This document shows, piece after piece, positions 7,386-16,362 of a stretch of DNA of 64,000 nt. The translations under genes were made by a program, and so were the position numbers. The notes under the pieces were generated by a model. That model saw nothing but the letters and a program-made list of their open reading frames with translations, had not been told where the DNA came from and searched no databases. Origin of the DNA: Halalkalibacter sp. APA_J-10(15) (GTDB taxonomy: Bacteria; Bacillota; Bacilli; Bacillales; Bacillaceae_D); contig NZ_JALKEV010000008.1 of NCBI RefSeq assembly GCF_023017105.1, forward strand, positions 155,056-219,055, read 5' to 3'. Position 1 is the stretch's first letter, and every line of letters starts with the position of its first letter.

Positions 7386-9692
7386 ATGAATATTAGTCAG
7401 ACAGACATAGTATATGAGCAAAAAAGAGTAAATAAAGTGATTGCATATATAGAACAACACATGAATCAATTAGAAGGTCAAATTGCAACAAGAGGTAACG
7501 ATGTAACCTTTATAAAAAAGAATTTTTGGGAGGATGTTACTGTAAACCTGGATAATGATGAAGAGGCTGCTGAAACGTTTTCCAGTATCAAACAACAAGC
7601 AGAATTATTATCGGAACGTGAACGTTCACAAATGCATGATACGAGTCAATTAAAAAAGCTGGAACGTTTAAAGGATTCACCATATTTTGGGCGCATTGAT
7701 TTTGTCGAAAAAGGTGAGTCTGATGTGGGTCAAATTTATATTGGGATTGCTTCACTTACGAATGAAGAAGGCTATGACTTTTACATCTATGATTGGCGTG
7801 CCCCTATAGCAAGTATGTATTATGATTTTGGTCCTGGTGAAGCATTCTATGAAACCCCTTTAGAGAAGGTTACGGGAGAGATAACTTTAAAGAAACAAAT
7901 GCTTATTAGACAAGGGACAGTTAGACATGTCTTTGAAACAGGAATGACGATTGGAGATGATGTCTTACAGGAAGTATTGGGAAGTCAATCATCTGCGCAA
8001 ATGAAAAGTATCGTATCCACGATTCAGCAGGAACAAAATCAAATCATTCGTAATGAGAGAAGTAAAATTTTGATTGTGAATGGTGTAGCAGGCAGTGGCA
8101 AAACATCGGTTGCAATGCAACGTGTCGCTTATCTTCTATATCGCTATCGTGAACAGATAAATGCTGACCAAGTTATCTTATTTTCACCAAATGCTTTGTT
8201 CAATCAATATGTGTCAGAAGTATTGCCAGAGCTCGGTGAGGAAAATATGCAACAAACGACATTTCAAGCGTATTTACATCATCGGTTAGGAAAACGCTGG
8301 AAGATAGAAGACCCCTATGACCAACTTGAATATGTTTTAACGAAGAAGGATGAAAACGATTATCTTCAAAGACTAGAATCTATTGACATGAAATCATCAT
8401 ACACATTCATGAAGGAAATGGACCGATTTATTCATACATTACGATCAGTTGGATTACCATTTCATCATGTTTATTTTCGCGGGGAGGTTCTATTTCAATC
8501 GAAATGGATTAGTGAACATTTTGATAAAACCGATTCATCATTATCGATTCCTAATCGACTAGAGCTATTAATTGAGACTCTTTTGAAGCACTTAGATATC
8601 TTTGAAAAGGAAGAACGAAAGCGAAATTGGGTATTAGATGAGATTGAACAGCTTTCTGATAGTGTCATTCAAACGGTTTATGAACGTATCGAACGTGAAA
8701 GTGATGGCTATGTAGATTCTGTTCGAGAGGAGTCATTGCTACGTGCGTTAATCGTTAAGAGAAAATTAAAGCCAATACGTGCGATGATTCGTCAGTTCTC
8801 ATTTATTAATTTTCCTTTGTTATATGAACAGTATTTAAAATCGTTAAATCCTAAATTTTTCCCACAATATTTATATTTTAATGAAATGATTGAGACGACT
8901 GTTGCTCGATTAAAAAAACGGAAGTTGGTCTATGAGGATATGACACCATTCCTTTATTTGAGAAGTATGATTGAGGGCTTTGAAGTTAATATGACAATGA
9001 GGCATGTGTTTGTAGATGAGGCACAGGATTACTCACCATTTCAATTTGCATATCTAATAAAATTATTTCCAAAGGCTCGATTTACCATATTAGGTGATCT
9101 TCATCAATCAATTTATGCTCATTCCTATCGCATGGATTCGTTTCAGTTGTTTCACGAAACATCATTTTCAGAAAAAGTAGAATCATACTCGCTAACCAAA
9201 AGTTATCGTTCTACTAGACAAATTATTGATCTTGCTAGTGAAATCATTGACTCAGGAATTATTCCCTTTAATCGTTCTGGTGTAAAGCCAATGCTTATTC
9301 AAGTAAAGAATGAGGAAGAACGTCGTCAAAGAATCATTCAAGAAGCAAATCGTTTACAGAGAGAGCATAAAGGAAAGGTTGCAATTATTTGTAAATCTGA
9401 TGAGCAAACGTATTTAGCTTACCATCAGCTAAGCAGTGATTTAGATATTACCTATGTAAAGAAAGATACGTCAGAAATAAAAAGCTCGATTCAAGTGATT
9501 CCCGTGTACTTAGCAAAAGGGATGGAATATGATTGTGTCATTATTTATGATGCATCTCTACTTTCTTATTCAGAAGAAAAGGAACGAAACCTACTCTATA
9601 CAGCCTGTACAAGAGCAATGCATTCTTTAACATTATATTATGAAGATACGCTCAGTCCTTTGTTACCAAAAAACAAAGATCTTTATACATGA
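7386..9692 (+). CDS. helD: HelD: UvrD/Rep-like ATPase, RNA polymerase recycling factor
   Basis: A 768-residue SF1-type helicase-like protein. B. subtilis HelD binds stalled RNA polymerase and uses ATP-driven rearrangement to release it from nucleic acid. Visible features are a charged N-terminal helical region (about 1-90), Walker A GVAGSGKT near residues 232-239, the DEAQDYSPFQ Walker B/motif II near 540, a GDLHQSIY motif III, the SYRSTRQI motif IV region and a C-terminal LYTACTRAMHSL motif VI. Length is close to the 774 residues of B. subtilis HelD, and the family's long insertion between motifs Ia and II is present. The ribosome site is AAGGAGTGA, spaced correctly. The gene stands alone. 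Confidence 0.9.
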   Translation: MNISQTDIVYEQKRVNKVIAYIEQHMNQLEGQIATRGNDVTFIKKNFWEDVTVNLDNDEEAAETFSSIKQQAELLSERERSQMHDTSQLKKLERLKDSPYFGRIDFVEKGESDVGQIYIGIASLTNEEGYDFYIYDWRAPIASMYYDFGPGEAFYETPLEKVTGEITLKKQMLIRQGTVRHVFETGMTIGDDVLQEVLGSQSSAQMKSIVSTIQQEQNQIIRNERSKILIVNGVAGSGKTSVAMQRVAYLLYRYREQINADQVILFSPNALFNQYVSEVLPELGEENMQQTTFQAYLHHRLGKRWKIEDPYDQLEYVLTKKDENDYLQRLESIDMKSSYTFMKEMDRFIHTLRSVGLPFHHVYFRGEVLFQSKWISEHFDKTDSSLSIPNRLELLIETLLKHLDIFEKEERKRNWVLDEIEQLSDSVIQTVYERIERESDGYVDSVREESLLRALIVKRKLKPIRAMIRQFSFINFPLLYEQYLKSLNPKFFPQYLYFNEMIETTVARLKKRKLVYEDMTPFLYLRSMIEGFEVNMTMRHVFVDEAQDYSPFQFAYLIKLFPKARFTILGDLHQSIYAHSYRMDSFQLFHETSFSEKVESYSLTKSYRSTRQIIDLASEIIDSGIIPFNRSGVKPMLIQVKNEEERRQRIIQEANRLQREHKGKVAIICKSDEQTYLAYHQLSSDLDITYVKKDTSEIKSSIQVIPVYLAKGMEYDCVIIYDASLLSYSEEKERNLLYTACTRAMHSLTLYYEDTLSPLLPKNKDLYT

Positions 9693-9756
9693 CAATGACT
9701 TAATACGTCATGTATAGTAAAAAAAGAAAGCGATTTCGTTTTATAGAGGGAGGCAA

Positions 9757-10746
9757 ATGATGAAGTATAAACAATTAGGTAGTACGGATTTAAAGATAAG
9801 TGAATTAAGCTTTGGGACCTGGGCGATTGGTGGTGCTTGGGGACAATCTGACGATCAAGAAGCGATACGAGGATTACATCGAGCGATCGACTTGGGCGTT
9901 AATTTTTTTGATACAGCAGACGTATATGGTGATGGACATAGTGAAGAGCTAATCGCAAAAGCAACAAAAGGTAAAGAGAATGATAGTTATATCGCTACAA
10001 AGTTTTGTCGTTCCGGTGATATTCATGACATTAATACGTATTCTCCCGAACAGGTTCGTGCCTATTGTGAAGCAAGCCTAAAACGATTAGAGAGGGAGCG
10101 AATTGATCTGTTTCAAGTCCACTGTCCTCCTTTTGAGATCATAAAAGAAGGTAGTGTCTTTCAAGTATTAGATGAATTACAACAAGAAGGGAAGATTCGT
10201 TATTATGGTGTAAGTGTTGAAACGGTTGAAGAAGGCTTGTATTGTATGGATAACTATTCGAATGTGAGGGCATTACAAGTTATTTTTAATGTATTACGTC
10301 AAAAGCCATTGGAACAATTATTACCAAAAGCTATTGAAAAGCAAATTGGGATATTAGCTAGGGTTCCATTAGCAAGTGGGTTATTGACAGGGAAGTTTTC
10401 AAAAGATTCATCATTTTCAAGTGATGATCATCGTCATTTTAATCGCGATGGTACCGCATTTAATGTTGGGGAAACCTTTTCAGGTCTTCCGTTTGAAAAA
10501 GGTGTAGAGTTAAGTGAAAAAGTTAATTGGATAAAGGAAGGACGAGGTTCATTAACACAAGCAGCCCTAAGATGGATTCTCGATCAAGAGGGAATAACTT
10601 GTGCAATCCCTGGATTTAAAACGGTCAAGCAAATTGAGGATAACCTTAAAGCCATTAACGTTTCCACATTTACAAAACAAGAAATTGAAAAGCTTAGCTC
10701 GTTCTACAAAGAAGAAGTTCATCAACATATAAGAGGAGTTTATTAA
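9757..10746 (+). CDS. Aldo/keto reductase
   Basis: A 329-residue NADP(H)-dependent (beta/alpha)8 oxidoreductase of the AKR superfamily, close to IolS/YccK-type bacterial members. The catalytic tetrad can be read: Asp52 and Tyr57 in FDTADVYGDGHSEE, Lys82 in ATKFC and His122 in QVHCPP. The C-terminal AIPGFKTVKQIEDNLKA segment is the usual cofactor-binding end. The start has a GAGGGAGG ribosome site. The physiological carbonyl substrate is unknown. It is not obviously in an operon with helD (about 64 bases apart). Confidence 0.87.
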   Translation: MMKYKQLGSTDLKISELSFGTWAIGGAWGQSDDQEAIRGLHRAIDLGVNFFDTADVYGDGHSEELIAKATKGKENDSYIATKFCRSGDIHDINTYSPEQVRAYCEASLKRLERERIDLFQVHCPPFEIIKEGSVFQVLDELQQEGKIRYYGVSVETVEEGLYCMDNYSNVRALQVIFNVLRQKPLEQLLPKAIEKQIGILARVPLASGLLTGKFSKDSSFSSDDHRHFNRDGTAFNVGETFSGLPFEKGVELSEKVNWIKEGRGSLTQAALRWILDQEGITCAIPGFKTVKQIEDNLKAINVSTFTKQEIEKLSSFYKEEVHQHIRGVY

Positions 10747-10967
10747 TAAAAGAGGCTCGATCAACAGAGTTTTAGCAAAAACAAATGCTCATTCCTTTTC
10801 TCCAATAATTTTTGAATTTGATAGTTAACTATTAGAACTTTATATGTTGAATTTGTCCATATATTTGTTGCGAATGAAAAGCTTTAATCGAAGGTAATCG
10901 CTATGTATTGATTTAGATGAGGAAGGCAAACTAAGGAAGAAAAGACTTCTAGTGGAGGGATCCTTAC

Positions 10968-11597
10968 ATGAAAAGATTACGCCTGAGTTTTTTAGTCGCA
11001 ATGGCTTTTGTCATTTGCCTTCCTTGCTTTGCTAATGCAGAAATGCAGACATTTAATGAACCACCTTTCTCACATTATAAAGTTTCGAGTGGAGACAGTT
11101 TTTGGTTTATTGCACAACGTTATGGTTTAGACTATCGTGAGCTAATGAGATTGAATCCTGATGTAGAGCCTTTAAATATGCATGTGGGAGAAGTCATTCG
11201 TTTAAAGCCAGAAGCATCGCATCATAGTACGTTTGAGGATCAAGTGGTTGCATTAGTCAATCAAGAACGAGCAAAAGTCGGTTTGCGTTCATTACATCAT
11301 AGGCAAGACCTAAAACATGTCGCCCATAAAAAAGCAGAGGATTTAATTAACTCAAATTATTTTTCTCATACTAGCCCTAACTACGGCTCACCATTCGATA
11401 TGCTCCGTTCATTTGGTATTAGTTACCGAACCGCAGGAGAAAATATCGCTAAAGGTCAAACGACACCTGAGCAAGTAATGCAAGACTGGATGAATTCTCC
11501 TGGCCACCGAGAAAATATTCTTAAGCCGGAATATGACGCAATTGGGGTAGGATTTTATCATAGTGCATGGGTGCAAATGTTTATTCAAACACGGTAA
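10968..11597 (+). CDS. Secreted LysM-CAP domain protein (YkwD-like)
   Basis: A 209-residue exported protein. Residues 1-24 form a signal peptide ending near FANAE. One LysM peptidoglycan-binding domain follows (about 36-80, YKVSSGDSFWFIAQRYGL...NPDVEPLNMHVGEVIRL). A CAP/SCP domain spans about 92-209, with VNQERAKVGLRSL, the FSHTSPNYGSPF histidine motif, AGENIAKGQTTPEQVMQDWMNSPGHRENIL and GVGFY. In Bacillus such proteins are cell-wall or spore-associated; the molecular activity of bacterial CAP domains is not settled. The ribosome site GTGGAGGG fits the ATG. A terminator hairpin follows. Confidence 0.87.
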   Translation: MKRLRLSFLVAMAFVICLPCFANAEMQTFNEPPFSHYKVSSGDSFWFIAQRYGLDYRELMRLNPDVEPLNMHVGEVIRLKPEASHHSTFEDQVVALVNQERAKVGLRSLHHRQDLKHVAHKKAEDLINSNYFSHTSPNYGSPFDMLRSFGISYRTAGENIAKGQTTPEQVMQDWMNSPGHRENILKPEYDAIGVGFYHSAWVQMFIQTR

Positions 11598-11618
11598 TGA
11601 ATCAATTGCATACTCCAA

Positions 11619-11667
11619 AAGGGATTTCCGAAAGAATCATTATGATTTTCTGGAAATCTCTTTTTGT
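11619..11667 (+). terminator. Rho-independent terminator after the LysM-CAP gene
   Basis: The arm AGGGATTTCC (11621-11630), continued through GAAAGAATCA, pairs with TGATTTTCTGGAAATCTC, with minor mismatches, and is followed by CTTTTTG. Position and T-tract fit an intrinsic terminator. Confidence 0.75.
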
Positions 11668-11815
11668 TTCGCTTCATATAGATTAACACAAGCTCTTTTA
11701 ATGACGAAAACATACCATTCTCTTTTAACTTTCGCCCAATCAGAAAAAGCTATTTCTTCATACGTTAGTGAGTGTGAAGCAGGGATGCTTTAACAAAGAA
11801 TGAAGGAGGATTTAA

Positions 11816-11953
11816 ATGAGCACTTCAGGTTATTCTGGCGGTTTTGCGTTAATCGTTGTTTTATTTATATTGCTTGTGATCGTTGGTGCAAGCTGGTTAG
11901 GTACTGAATATGGTGGTTCTCCGTCATATGGTTATGGTGGTTATGGATTTTAA
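11816..11953 (+). CDS. YjcZ family small membrane protein
   Basis: A 45-residue ORF, with a strong GAAGGAGG ribosome site, translating to a short polar N-terminus (MSTSGYSGGFA), one hydrophobic helix (LIVVLFILLVIVGASWL) and a Gly/Tyr-rich tail (GYGGYGF). This is the layout of the YjcZ family of tiny proteins, many of which are sporulation-associated and present in several copies per Bacillus genome. Function is unknown. Its neighbour on the opposite strand has a similar Gly/Tyr/Trp-rich hydrophobic end. Confidence 0.8.
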   Translation: MSTSGYSGGFALIVVLFILLVIVGASWLGTEYGGSPSYGYGGYGF

Positions 11954-12027
11954 TTGATGACAATCAATGAATCTGACTTATTTTAGACAGATCAAAACAT
12001 TGTGTGAAGTCGCTACGGTTGTTAAAA

Positions 12028-12058
12028 CCCTTAAAGGAGTAATTTTCTCCTTTAAGGG
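12028..12058 (-). terminator. Terminator hairpin, likely for the minus-strand small gene
   Basis: A perfect 12-bp inverted repeat (CCCTTAAAGGAG with CTCCTTTAAGGG). On the minus strand it is followed by TTTT. It could also serve the plus-strand YjcZ-like gene, with which the minus-strand gene is convergent. Confidence 0.6.
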
Positions 12059-12119
12059 AAAGTAGCGGTTATTGTTAGCCATGTCCCCTGCTATTAAAAC
12101 AGTCCAACATCCGTTTATT

Positions 12120-12353
12120 TTACCAGAAAAACAATGATGCTAGCGCGAGTCCTGCTATAAAGCCGAAAGCAATTGGATAGCCTCCCCATCCCCAGTAACC
12201 ATAATTGAATCCACCAAATTCAGAGCTATCAGGTTGAATAAAGACATGGGTGTTTGTGACATGCGTAATGGTACCGACATGTTTTCTTCCGCACTTATCA
12301 GTAATGCAAACTCGTTGACCTTTATATTTACAACACATTTCATAATAGGACAT
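12120..12353 (-). CDS. Small Cys-rich membrane-anchored hypothetical protein
   Basis: A 77-residue protein starting MSYYEMCCKYKG. I chose the ATG at 12353 rather than a TTG 18 bases upstream because the GAAAGGGGAAA ribosome site fits only the former. Residues 1-30 hold four cysteines (CC, then CITDKCGRK), next comes a beta-strand-like GTITHVTNTHVFIQPD segment, and the C-terminus is a Gly/Tyr/Trp-rich stretch leading into a hydrophobic helix (IAFGFIAGLALASLFFW). That suggests a surface or spore-layer protein held by its C-terminus. I do not recognise a named function. It is convergent with the YjcZ-type gene. Confidence 0.7.
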   Translation of the reverse strand: MSYYEMCCKYKGQRVCITDKCGRKHVGTITHVTNTHVFIQPDSSEFGGFNYGYWGWGGYPIAFGFIAGLALASLFFW

Positions 12354-12493
12354 GATCGTTTCCCCTTTCAAGTAAGTGTCTCCATGTATCCTATTACACA
12401 GCTGTCACATTGCTTGTGAGTAAGCCTATTTGTCATGTGAAATGTACAAAAGCCTTTGGTTATATATAAATGAAAAAGTTAGAGGAGGATACG

Positions 12494-13186
12494 ATGAATT
12501 ATCACGATTTGTTAAAAAAAATCTCGATTAATAGTGCACATCCAGGGGGTATAAATAGTACAAAAAGACTAGTGGGAAAAGAATCGATATCTAAAGAGAA
12601 TTCGGTGTTAGAAATTGGGTGTGGTACAGGTGTGAGTGCTTCATTTATTTATAATAGAAGTCATAGTAATATAACTGTTATTGATCAAGATGAGGAAATG
12701 CTCCTGAGTGCAAAGGAAAGATTCCAATTGGAAAATCAATCTATTGAAGCTATACATGCTTCAGTTGAATCAATGCCATTTCGAGATGAGACGTTTGACT
12801 TTGTGTTCTCAGAGTCAGTTTTAGCTTTTGCTGATAAGCAGGCTATTTCTGAATGCTTTCGTGTTTTAAAAAAAGGAGGAAGGTTCATCCTGCATGAAAT
12901 GATCATAACTGAACAAATGACAGACGAGGAGTTAATACAATTACAAAGCTTTTATCGATTTAAGCAATTTAATCAAAAAATTGATTGGTTCAATATCCTT
13001 CAAGAATCGGGGTTTACTCATATTGAAGAAGAATCACTAGATGGAACTCAATATAGTGTTAGTGATTTTCAACTAACAGATGAGATCGATAAGGAATCAT
13101 GGGATATACTAGAACAGCACGTGAAATTGGTAATGAAATTTCGTTCTAAAATGACCAGTGCTATTTGGCGTTGTCAGAAAGAGTAA
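12494..13186 (+). CDS. Class I SAM-dependent methyltransferase
   Basis: A 230-residue protein of the Methyltransf_11 type. Motif I is VLEIGCGTGVSASF, followed by ITVIDQDEEML (acidic residue binding the SAM ribose), HASVESMPFRDETFDFVFSESVLAF (motifs II-III) and the FRVLKKGGRFILHEM segment. The open frame begins 24 bases earlier at 12470, but the GAGGAGG ribosome site lies between the two ATGs and serves 12494. The substrate, small molecule or lipid, cannot be told. It is monocistronic, with no operon partner. Confidence 0.82.
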   Translation: MNYHDLLKKISINSAHPGGINSTKRLVGKESISKENSVLEIGCGTGVSASFIYNRSHSNITVIDQDEEMLLSAKERFQLENQSIEAIHASVESMPFRDETFDFVFSESVLAFADKQAISECFRVLKKGGRFILHEMIITEQMTDEELIQLQSFYRFKQFNQKIDWFNILQESGFTHIEEESLDGTQYSVSDFQLTDEIDKESWDILEQHVKLVMKFRSKMTSAIWRCQKE

Positions 13187-13485
13187 AAGTATAAATTTTC
13201 AGAAATCTCTTGACTATTCACGTTAGTCGGTTTATCATTTTTTGAATAATAATGAATTCTTAGACATAAAAAAACTTAATCATGACAAATAGAATGATTT
13301 TTAACAGAAGGGTGGAGGAAAGACCGTATAATTATGATTAAATCATTGATAATCTATATGTGAGCTTGGTTATTAAGGGTATGAAGTGGAATATGAAAAA
13401 TCAGAATAGTTGATTTTTCATAGTAAAGTGCGATACATTTAAATACAGATCAAAAAGAGTCCTAAAGAAAAAGAGAGGCAAAATA
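13187..13485 (+). promoter_or_regulatory. zwf upstream region with distal SigA promoter and long leader
   Basis: TTGACT (13210-13215), a 17-base spacer and TATCAT (13233-13238) form a good vegetative promoter about 250 bases before zwf. The predicted leader holds a perfect 11-bp hairpin, ATGAAAAATCA (13393-13403) with 13411-13421, plus GGGTGGAGGA, a ribosome-site-like sequence near 13311. I see no convincing gene in between. Confidence 0.5.
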
Positions 13486-14967
13486 ATGGAATCAAATTAC
13501 CCTAAAACGACAATGGTTATTTTTGGAGCGACAGGAGATTTAGCGAAAAGAAAGCTTTTCCCATCCATTTTCAGGCTTTTTAAAGCTGGCAAAATCTCAA
13601 ATGAATTTGCCGTAGTTGGAGTCGCTCGTAGACAGTGGTCTGATGAAACGTTACGAGAAGTGATTAGTGAATCTTTAAAGGATGAAGATCCGAAGTTAGT
13701 GGAAGAGTTTAGTTCTCATTTTTATTATTTAGCATTTGACGTAACAAATAAAGAATCGTATCAAAAGTTAGATTTAATGCTTTCAAAACTTGAAGTGAAA
13801 TACAACATACCAGGTAACCGTATTTTCTATATGGCTATGTCACCGCAATATTTTGGCACGATTGCCGTTAATTTGAAGCAAGAAAAAGTAACGAACACGA
13901 ATGGTTGGACAAGATTAATGATTGAAAAACCATTTGGTCATGATTTACCATCTGCTCAGAAATTAAATAATGAAATAAGAGAAGCGTTCTCTGAAAATGA
14001 AATATATCGAATCGATCATTATTTGGGCAAAGAGATGGTGCAAAATATTGAAGTGATTCGCTTTGCGAATGCGATCTTTGAACCATTGTGGAACAATCAG
14101 TACATATCTAATGTACAAGTCACTTCAAGTGAAGTGCTTGGTGTTGAGGATCGTGGTGGCTATTATGAGCACTCTGGCGCATTGCGTGACATGGTACAAA
14201 ATCATATGCTTCAAATGGTTTCACTTCTTGCAATGGATCCGCCGATTCGTTTAACGACTAACGAAATTCGTAGTGAGAAGATTAAGGTATTCCGTGCTTT
14301 ACGCAAACTATCACTTGATCAAATTCAAGATTACGTTGTACGTGGACAGTACGGACCTGGTAAAGTTAATGGAAAAGAAGTAACAGGTTATCGTAGTGAA
14401 AAGAATGTTGATCCTGATTCAAATACGGAAACATTTGTCGCAGCTAAGCTTCTTATTGATAATCATCGTTGGGCAGGTGTACCATTTTATATTCGAACAG
14501 GAAAACGAATGAAGGCGAAGTCAACGAAAATTGTCATTGAATTTAAAAATCGTCCAATGAAACTATATTATAGTGAAAATGATGAATTGAAAGCGAACCT
14601 ACTTGAAATTAATATCCAACCAGATGAGGGGATTACATTGCATTTGAATGGGAAAAAAGTAGGGAGCTCTGGAAGATCTATTCCAGTGGAATTAACATAC
14701 AGCAATGATAGCGATGCGTCAACTAATACTCCAGAAGCATATGAACGATTAATTTATGATTGTATGCTAGGAGATGCAACAAACTTTGCCCATTGGGATG
14801 AGGTTGACTTATCTTGGACGTATATCGATACCATTTCCCAATCTTGGTCAAATGGTCACAGTGATTTAGCTATTTATGAATCAGGAACGATGGGGCCACA
14901 GGCTTCTGATGATTTACTATCTAAGGATGGATTCCAATGGTGGCCAGTCGTTGATGATGTTGACTAG
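13486..14967 (+). CDS. zwf: Glucose-6-phosphate 1-dehydrogenase
   Basis: A 493-residue cytoplasmic enzyme that oxidises glucose 6-phosphate to 6-phosphogluconolactone with NADP+, the entry to the oxidative pentose phosphate pathway. The nucleotide-binding motif GATGDLAKRK is at residues 14-23. The IEKPFGHD motif and the catalytic-histidine signature RIDHYLGKE (near 174-182) are intact. The C-terminal half is normal and ends within a few residues of other Bacillus Zwf proteins. The ribosome site is an AGAGAGGC-type sequence. An intrinsic terminator follows and the next gene is an exonuclease. Confidence 0.95.
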   Translation: MESNYPKTTMVIFGATGDLAKRKLFPSIFRLFKAGKISNEFAVVGVARRQWSDETLREVISESLKDEDPKLVEEFSSHFYYLAFDVTNKESYQKLDLMLSKLEVKYNIPGNRIFYMAMSPQYFGTIAVNLKQEKVTNTNGWTRLMIEKPFGHDLPSAQKLNNEIREAFSENEIYRIDHYLGKEMVQNIEVIRFANAIFEPLWNNQYISNVQVTSSEVLGVEDRGGYYEHSGALRDMVQNHMLQMVSLLAMDPPIRLTTNEIRSEKIKVFRALRKLSLDQIQDYVVRGQYGPGKVNGKEVTGYRSEKNVDPDSNTETFVAAKLLIDNHRWAGVPFYIRTGKRMKAKSTKIVIEFKNRPMKLYYSENDELKANLLEINIQPDEGITLHLNGKKVGSSGRSIPVELTYSNDSDASTNTPEAYERLIYDCMLGDATNFAHWDEVDLSWTYIDTISQSWSNGHSDLAIYESGTMGPQASDDLLSKDGFQWWPVVDDVD

Positions 14968-14977
14968 AGTAAAGGAC

Positions 14978-15018
14978 AATGCTCTAAGGGTTAATATAAT
15001 CCTTAGAGCATTATTTTG
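14978..15018 (+). terminator. Intrinsic terminator of zwf
   Basis: AATGCTCTAAGG (14978-14989) pairs perfectly with CCTTAGAGCATT (15001-15012), followed by ATTTTGC. It lies 10 bases after the zwf stop and before the exonuclease ribosome site. Confidence 0.8.
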
Positions 15019-15045
15019 CTTAAATTAAAAAGAAGGAGAAATGAG

Positions 15046-15909
15046 ATGAGACCAAAAGTAATGCTTGTGGATGGAATGGCTCTTTTATTTAGGTCATTTT
15101 TTGCAACAGCAATGTCAGGATATTATATGATTAATAGTCAAGGGACACCAACAAATGCTATTCATGGAAGTCTGAAGCATTTGTTTATGGCCATTAATGA
15201 ATTTAGTCCAACTCATGTGATCTGTTGTTGGGATATGGGAAGTAAAACATTCCGATCGGAAATTTATGAGCCTTATAAAGCAAATCGTGGAGAGCCTCCA
15301 TTGGAATTAATTCCTCAGTTTGAATTAATAAAAGAAGTCATGTCAGAATTAACGATTCCAAACATTGGCTTAGAAGGATATGAAGCAGATGATTGTATTG
15401 GAACATTGGCAAAACAGTTGAAAGAAGAAAATGATGTGCTCATATTAACAGGAGATCAAGATATTCTACAGCTACTAGATGACCATGTCTCGGTCGTATT
15501 GTTAAAAAAAGGATACGGTAATTATCACACGTATACAAAGGAATCTTTCATTTTAGAGAAAGGCATCGCACCGATACAATTAATTGAGTTAAAAGCATTA
15601 ATGGGGGATACGAGTGATAACTATCCTGGAGTAAAGGGGATTGGAGAGAAAACCGCTCTGCAATTATTATTAAAATACGATCATGTTGAGGGAATTAAAG
15701 AACAAGTCGCTTCATTAACACCAGCTCAACGAAAAAAAATTGAAGCAGATCATGAAATGATTGATATTTGTTATAAATTAGCGGCCATACATTGTGAAGT
15801 ACCGATAGAATGTCAATTAGAAGAAGCGTACCTTGATATTGATCGTAATCGAGCAATGGATATGATAACAAAACTTGAGCTAAAAGGAATTGACCATTTT
15901 TTAAAATAA
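15046..15909 (+). CDS. 5'-3' exonuclease / flap endonuclease (YpcP-like)
   Basis: A 287-residue stand-alone homologue of the PolI 5'-3' nuclease domain. Acidic metal-binding motifs are MLVDGMALLFRSFF, GYEADDCIGTLA, LTGDQDILQLL and LMGDTSDNYPGV. The H3TH DNA-binding motif GVKGIGEKTALQLL follows. I took the ATG at 15046 because AAGAAGGAGA lies just before it; the open frame extends 30 bases further upstream through the zwf terminator. B. subtilis YpcP is the known counterpart and acts in Okazaki-fragment processing redundantly with PolI. It is cytoplasmic and monocistronic. Confidence 0.87.
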   Translation: MRPKVMLVDGMALLFRSFFATAMSGYYMINSQGTPTNAIHGSLKHLFMAINEFSPTHVICCWDMGSKTFRSEIYEPYKANRGEPPLELIPQFELIKEVMSELTIPNIGLEGYEADDCIGTLAKQLKEENDVLILTGDQDILQLLDDHVSVVLLKKGYGNYHTYTKESFILEKGIAPIQLIELKALMGDTSDNYPGVKGIGEKTALQLLLKYDHVEGIKEQVASLTPAQRKKIEADHEMIDICYKLAAIHCEVPIECQLEEAYLDIDRNRAMDMITKLELKGIDHFLK

Positions 15910-15914
15910 ATGAT

Positions 15915-15950
15915 GAGGCTAGGACAAAGGTGTTTTGGTAAATGAAAATC
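15915..15950 (+). repeat. Dispersed 'GAGGCTAGGACAAA' intergenic repeat, copy 2
   Basis: It begins GAGGCTAGGACAAAGGTG and continues TTTTGGTAAATGAA, resembling the segment at 5201. Both copies start within 15 bases of a stop codon, suggesting a 3'-end-associated repeat. Confidence 0.5.
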
Positions 15951-16237
15951 GAAAAAATATAGAACGGTGTACATAAATCGCTCCTGAAAGATACTTGGCT
16001 TTCCTCGGGAATCTGCGGACCGATTTTCCAGATATCGTTATCTATACATGCTAGTCTCAAAGATCCAGGCTACTTTAAAAGAATAAACGAAAATAACCAT
16101 TTATCTGAAAAAATATTATGATAGATGGTTATTTTTAGCGCTTACGATGAGACATAGGAAAAGTTTTCCTCTTGGCATGAAGGTGAAGGCCTCTAAAGCA
16201 GACGGGATTGAGTGGCCGACTCCTGCAGGAGGGAAGG

Positions 16238-16280
16238 GAGGCCGCTGAAAAAGTGTGATTTTCACTTTTTCAGCGGCCTC
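16238..16280. repeat. Hairpin repeat, perfect 18-bp stem
   Basis: GAGGCCGCTGAAAAAGTG (16238-16255) is exactly complementary to 16263-16280, with a 7-base loop. Its CTGAAAAAGT core recurs in hairpins near 20.2, 22.5, 22.6 and 45.9 kb. No T-tract follows, so it is not a standard terminator. Confidence 0.75.
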
Positions 16281-16335
16281 AGGGGAAGGGCAGATTGAAA
16301 TCCACCGGCGCAGCCGGTTCGTTCAACGCCCGCCT

Positions 16336-16362
16336 GCGGAAAGCGTGCCCCCATCCCGGGAG
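16336..16362 (-). repeat. GC-rich dispersed repeat (inverse copy of 7170-7197)
   Basis: Read on the minus strand this gives CTCCCGGGATGGGGGCACGC followed by TTTCCGC, matching the copy at 7170-7197 except for one missing base. It sits in a non-coding gap, like the first copy. Confidence 0.7.

Noticed and set aside
11563-11793. 76-residue plus-strand ORF after the LysM-CAP gene
   Set aside because: It overlaps the CAP gene end and the terminator hairpin, has no ribosome site and no family resemblance.
15695-16060. 121-residue minus-strand ORF across the end of the exonuclease gene
   Set aside because: Half lies inside a well-supported gene and the rest in a repeat region; the composition is not protein-like.
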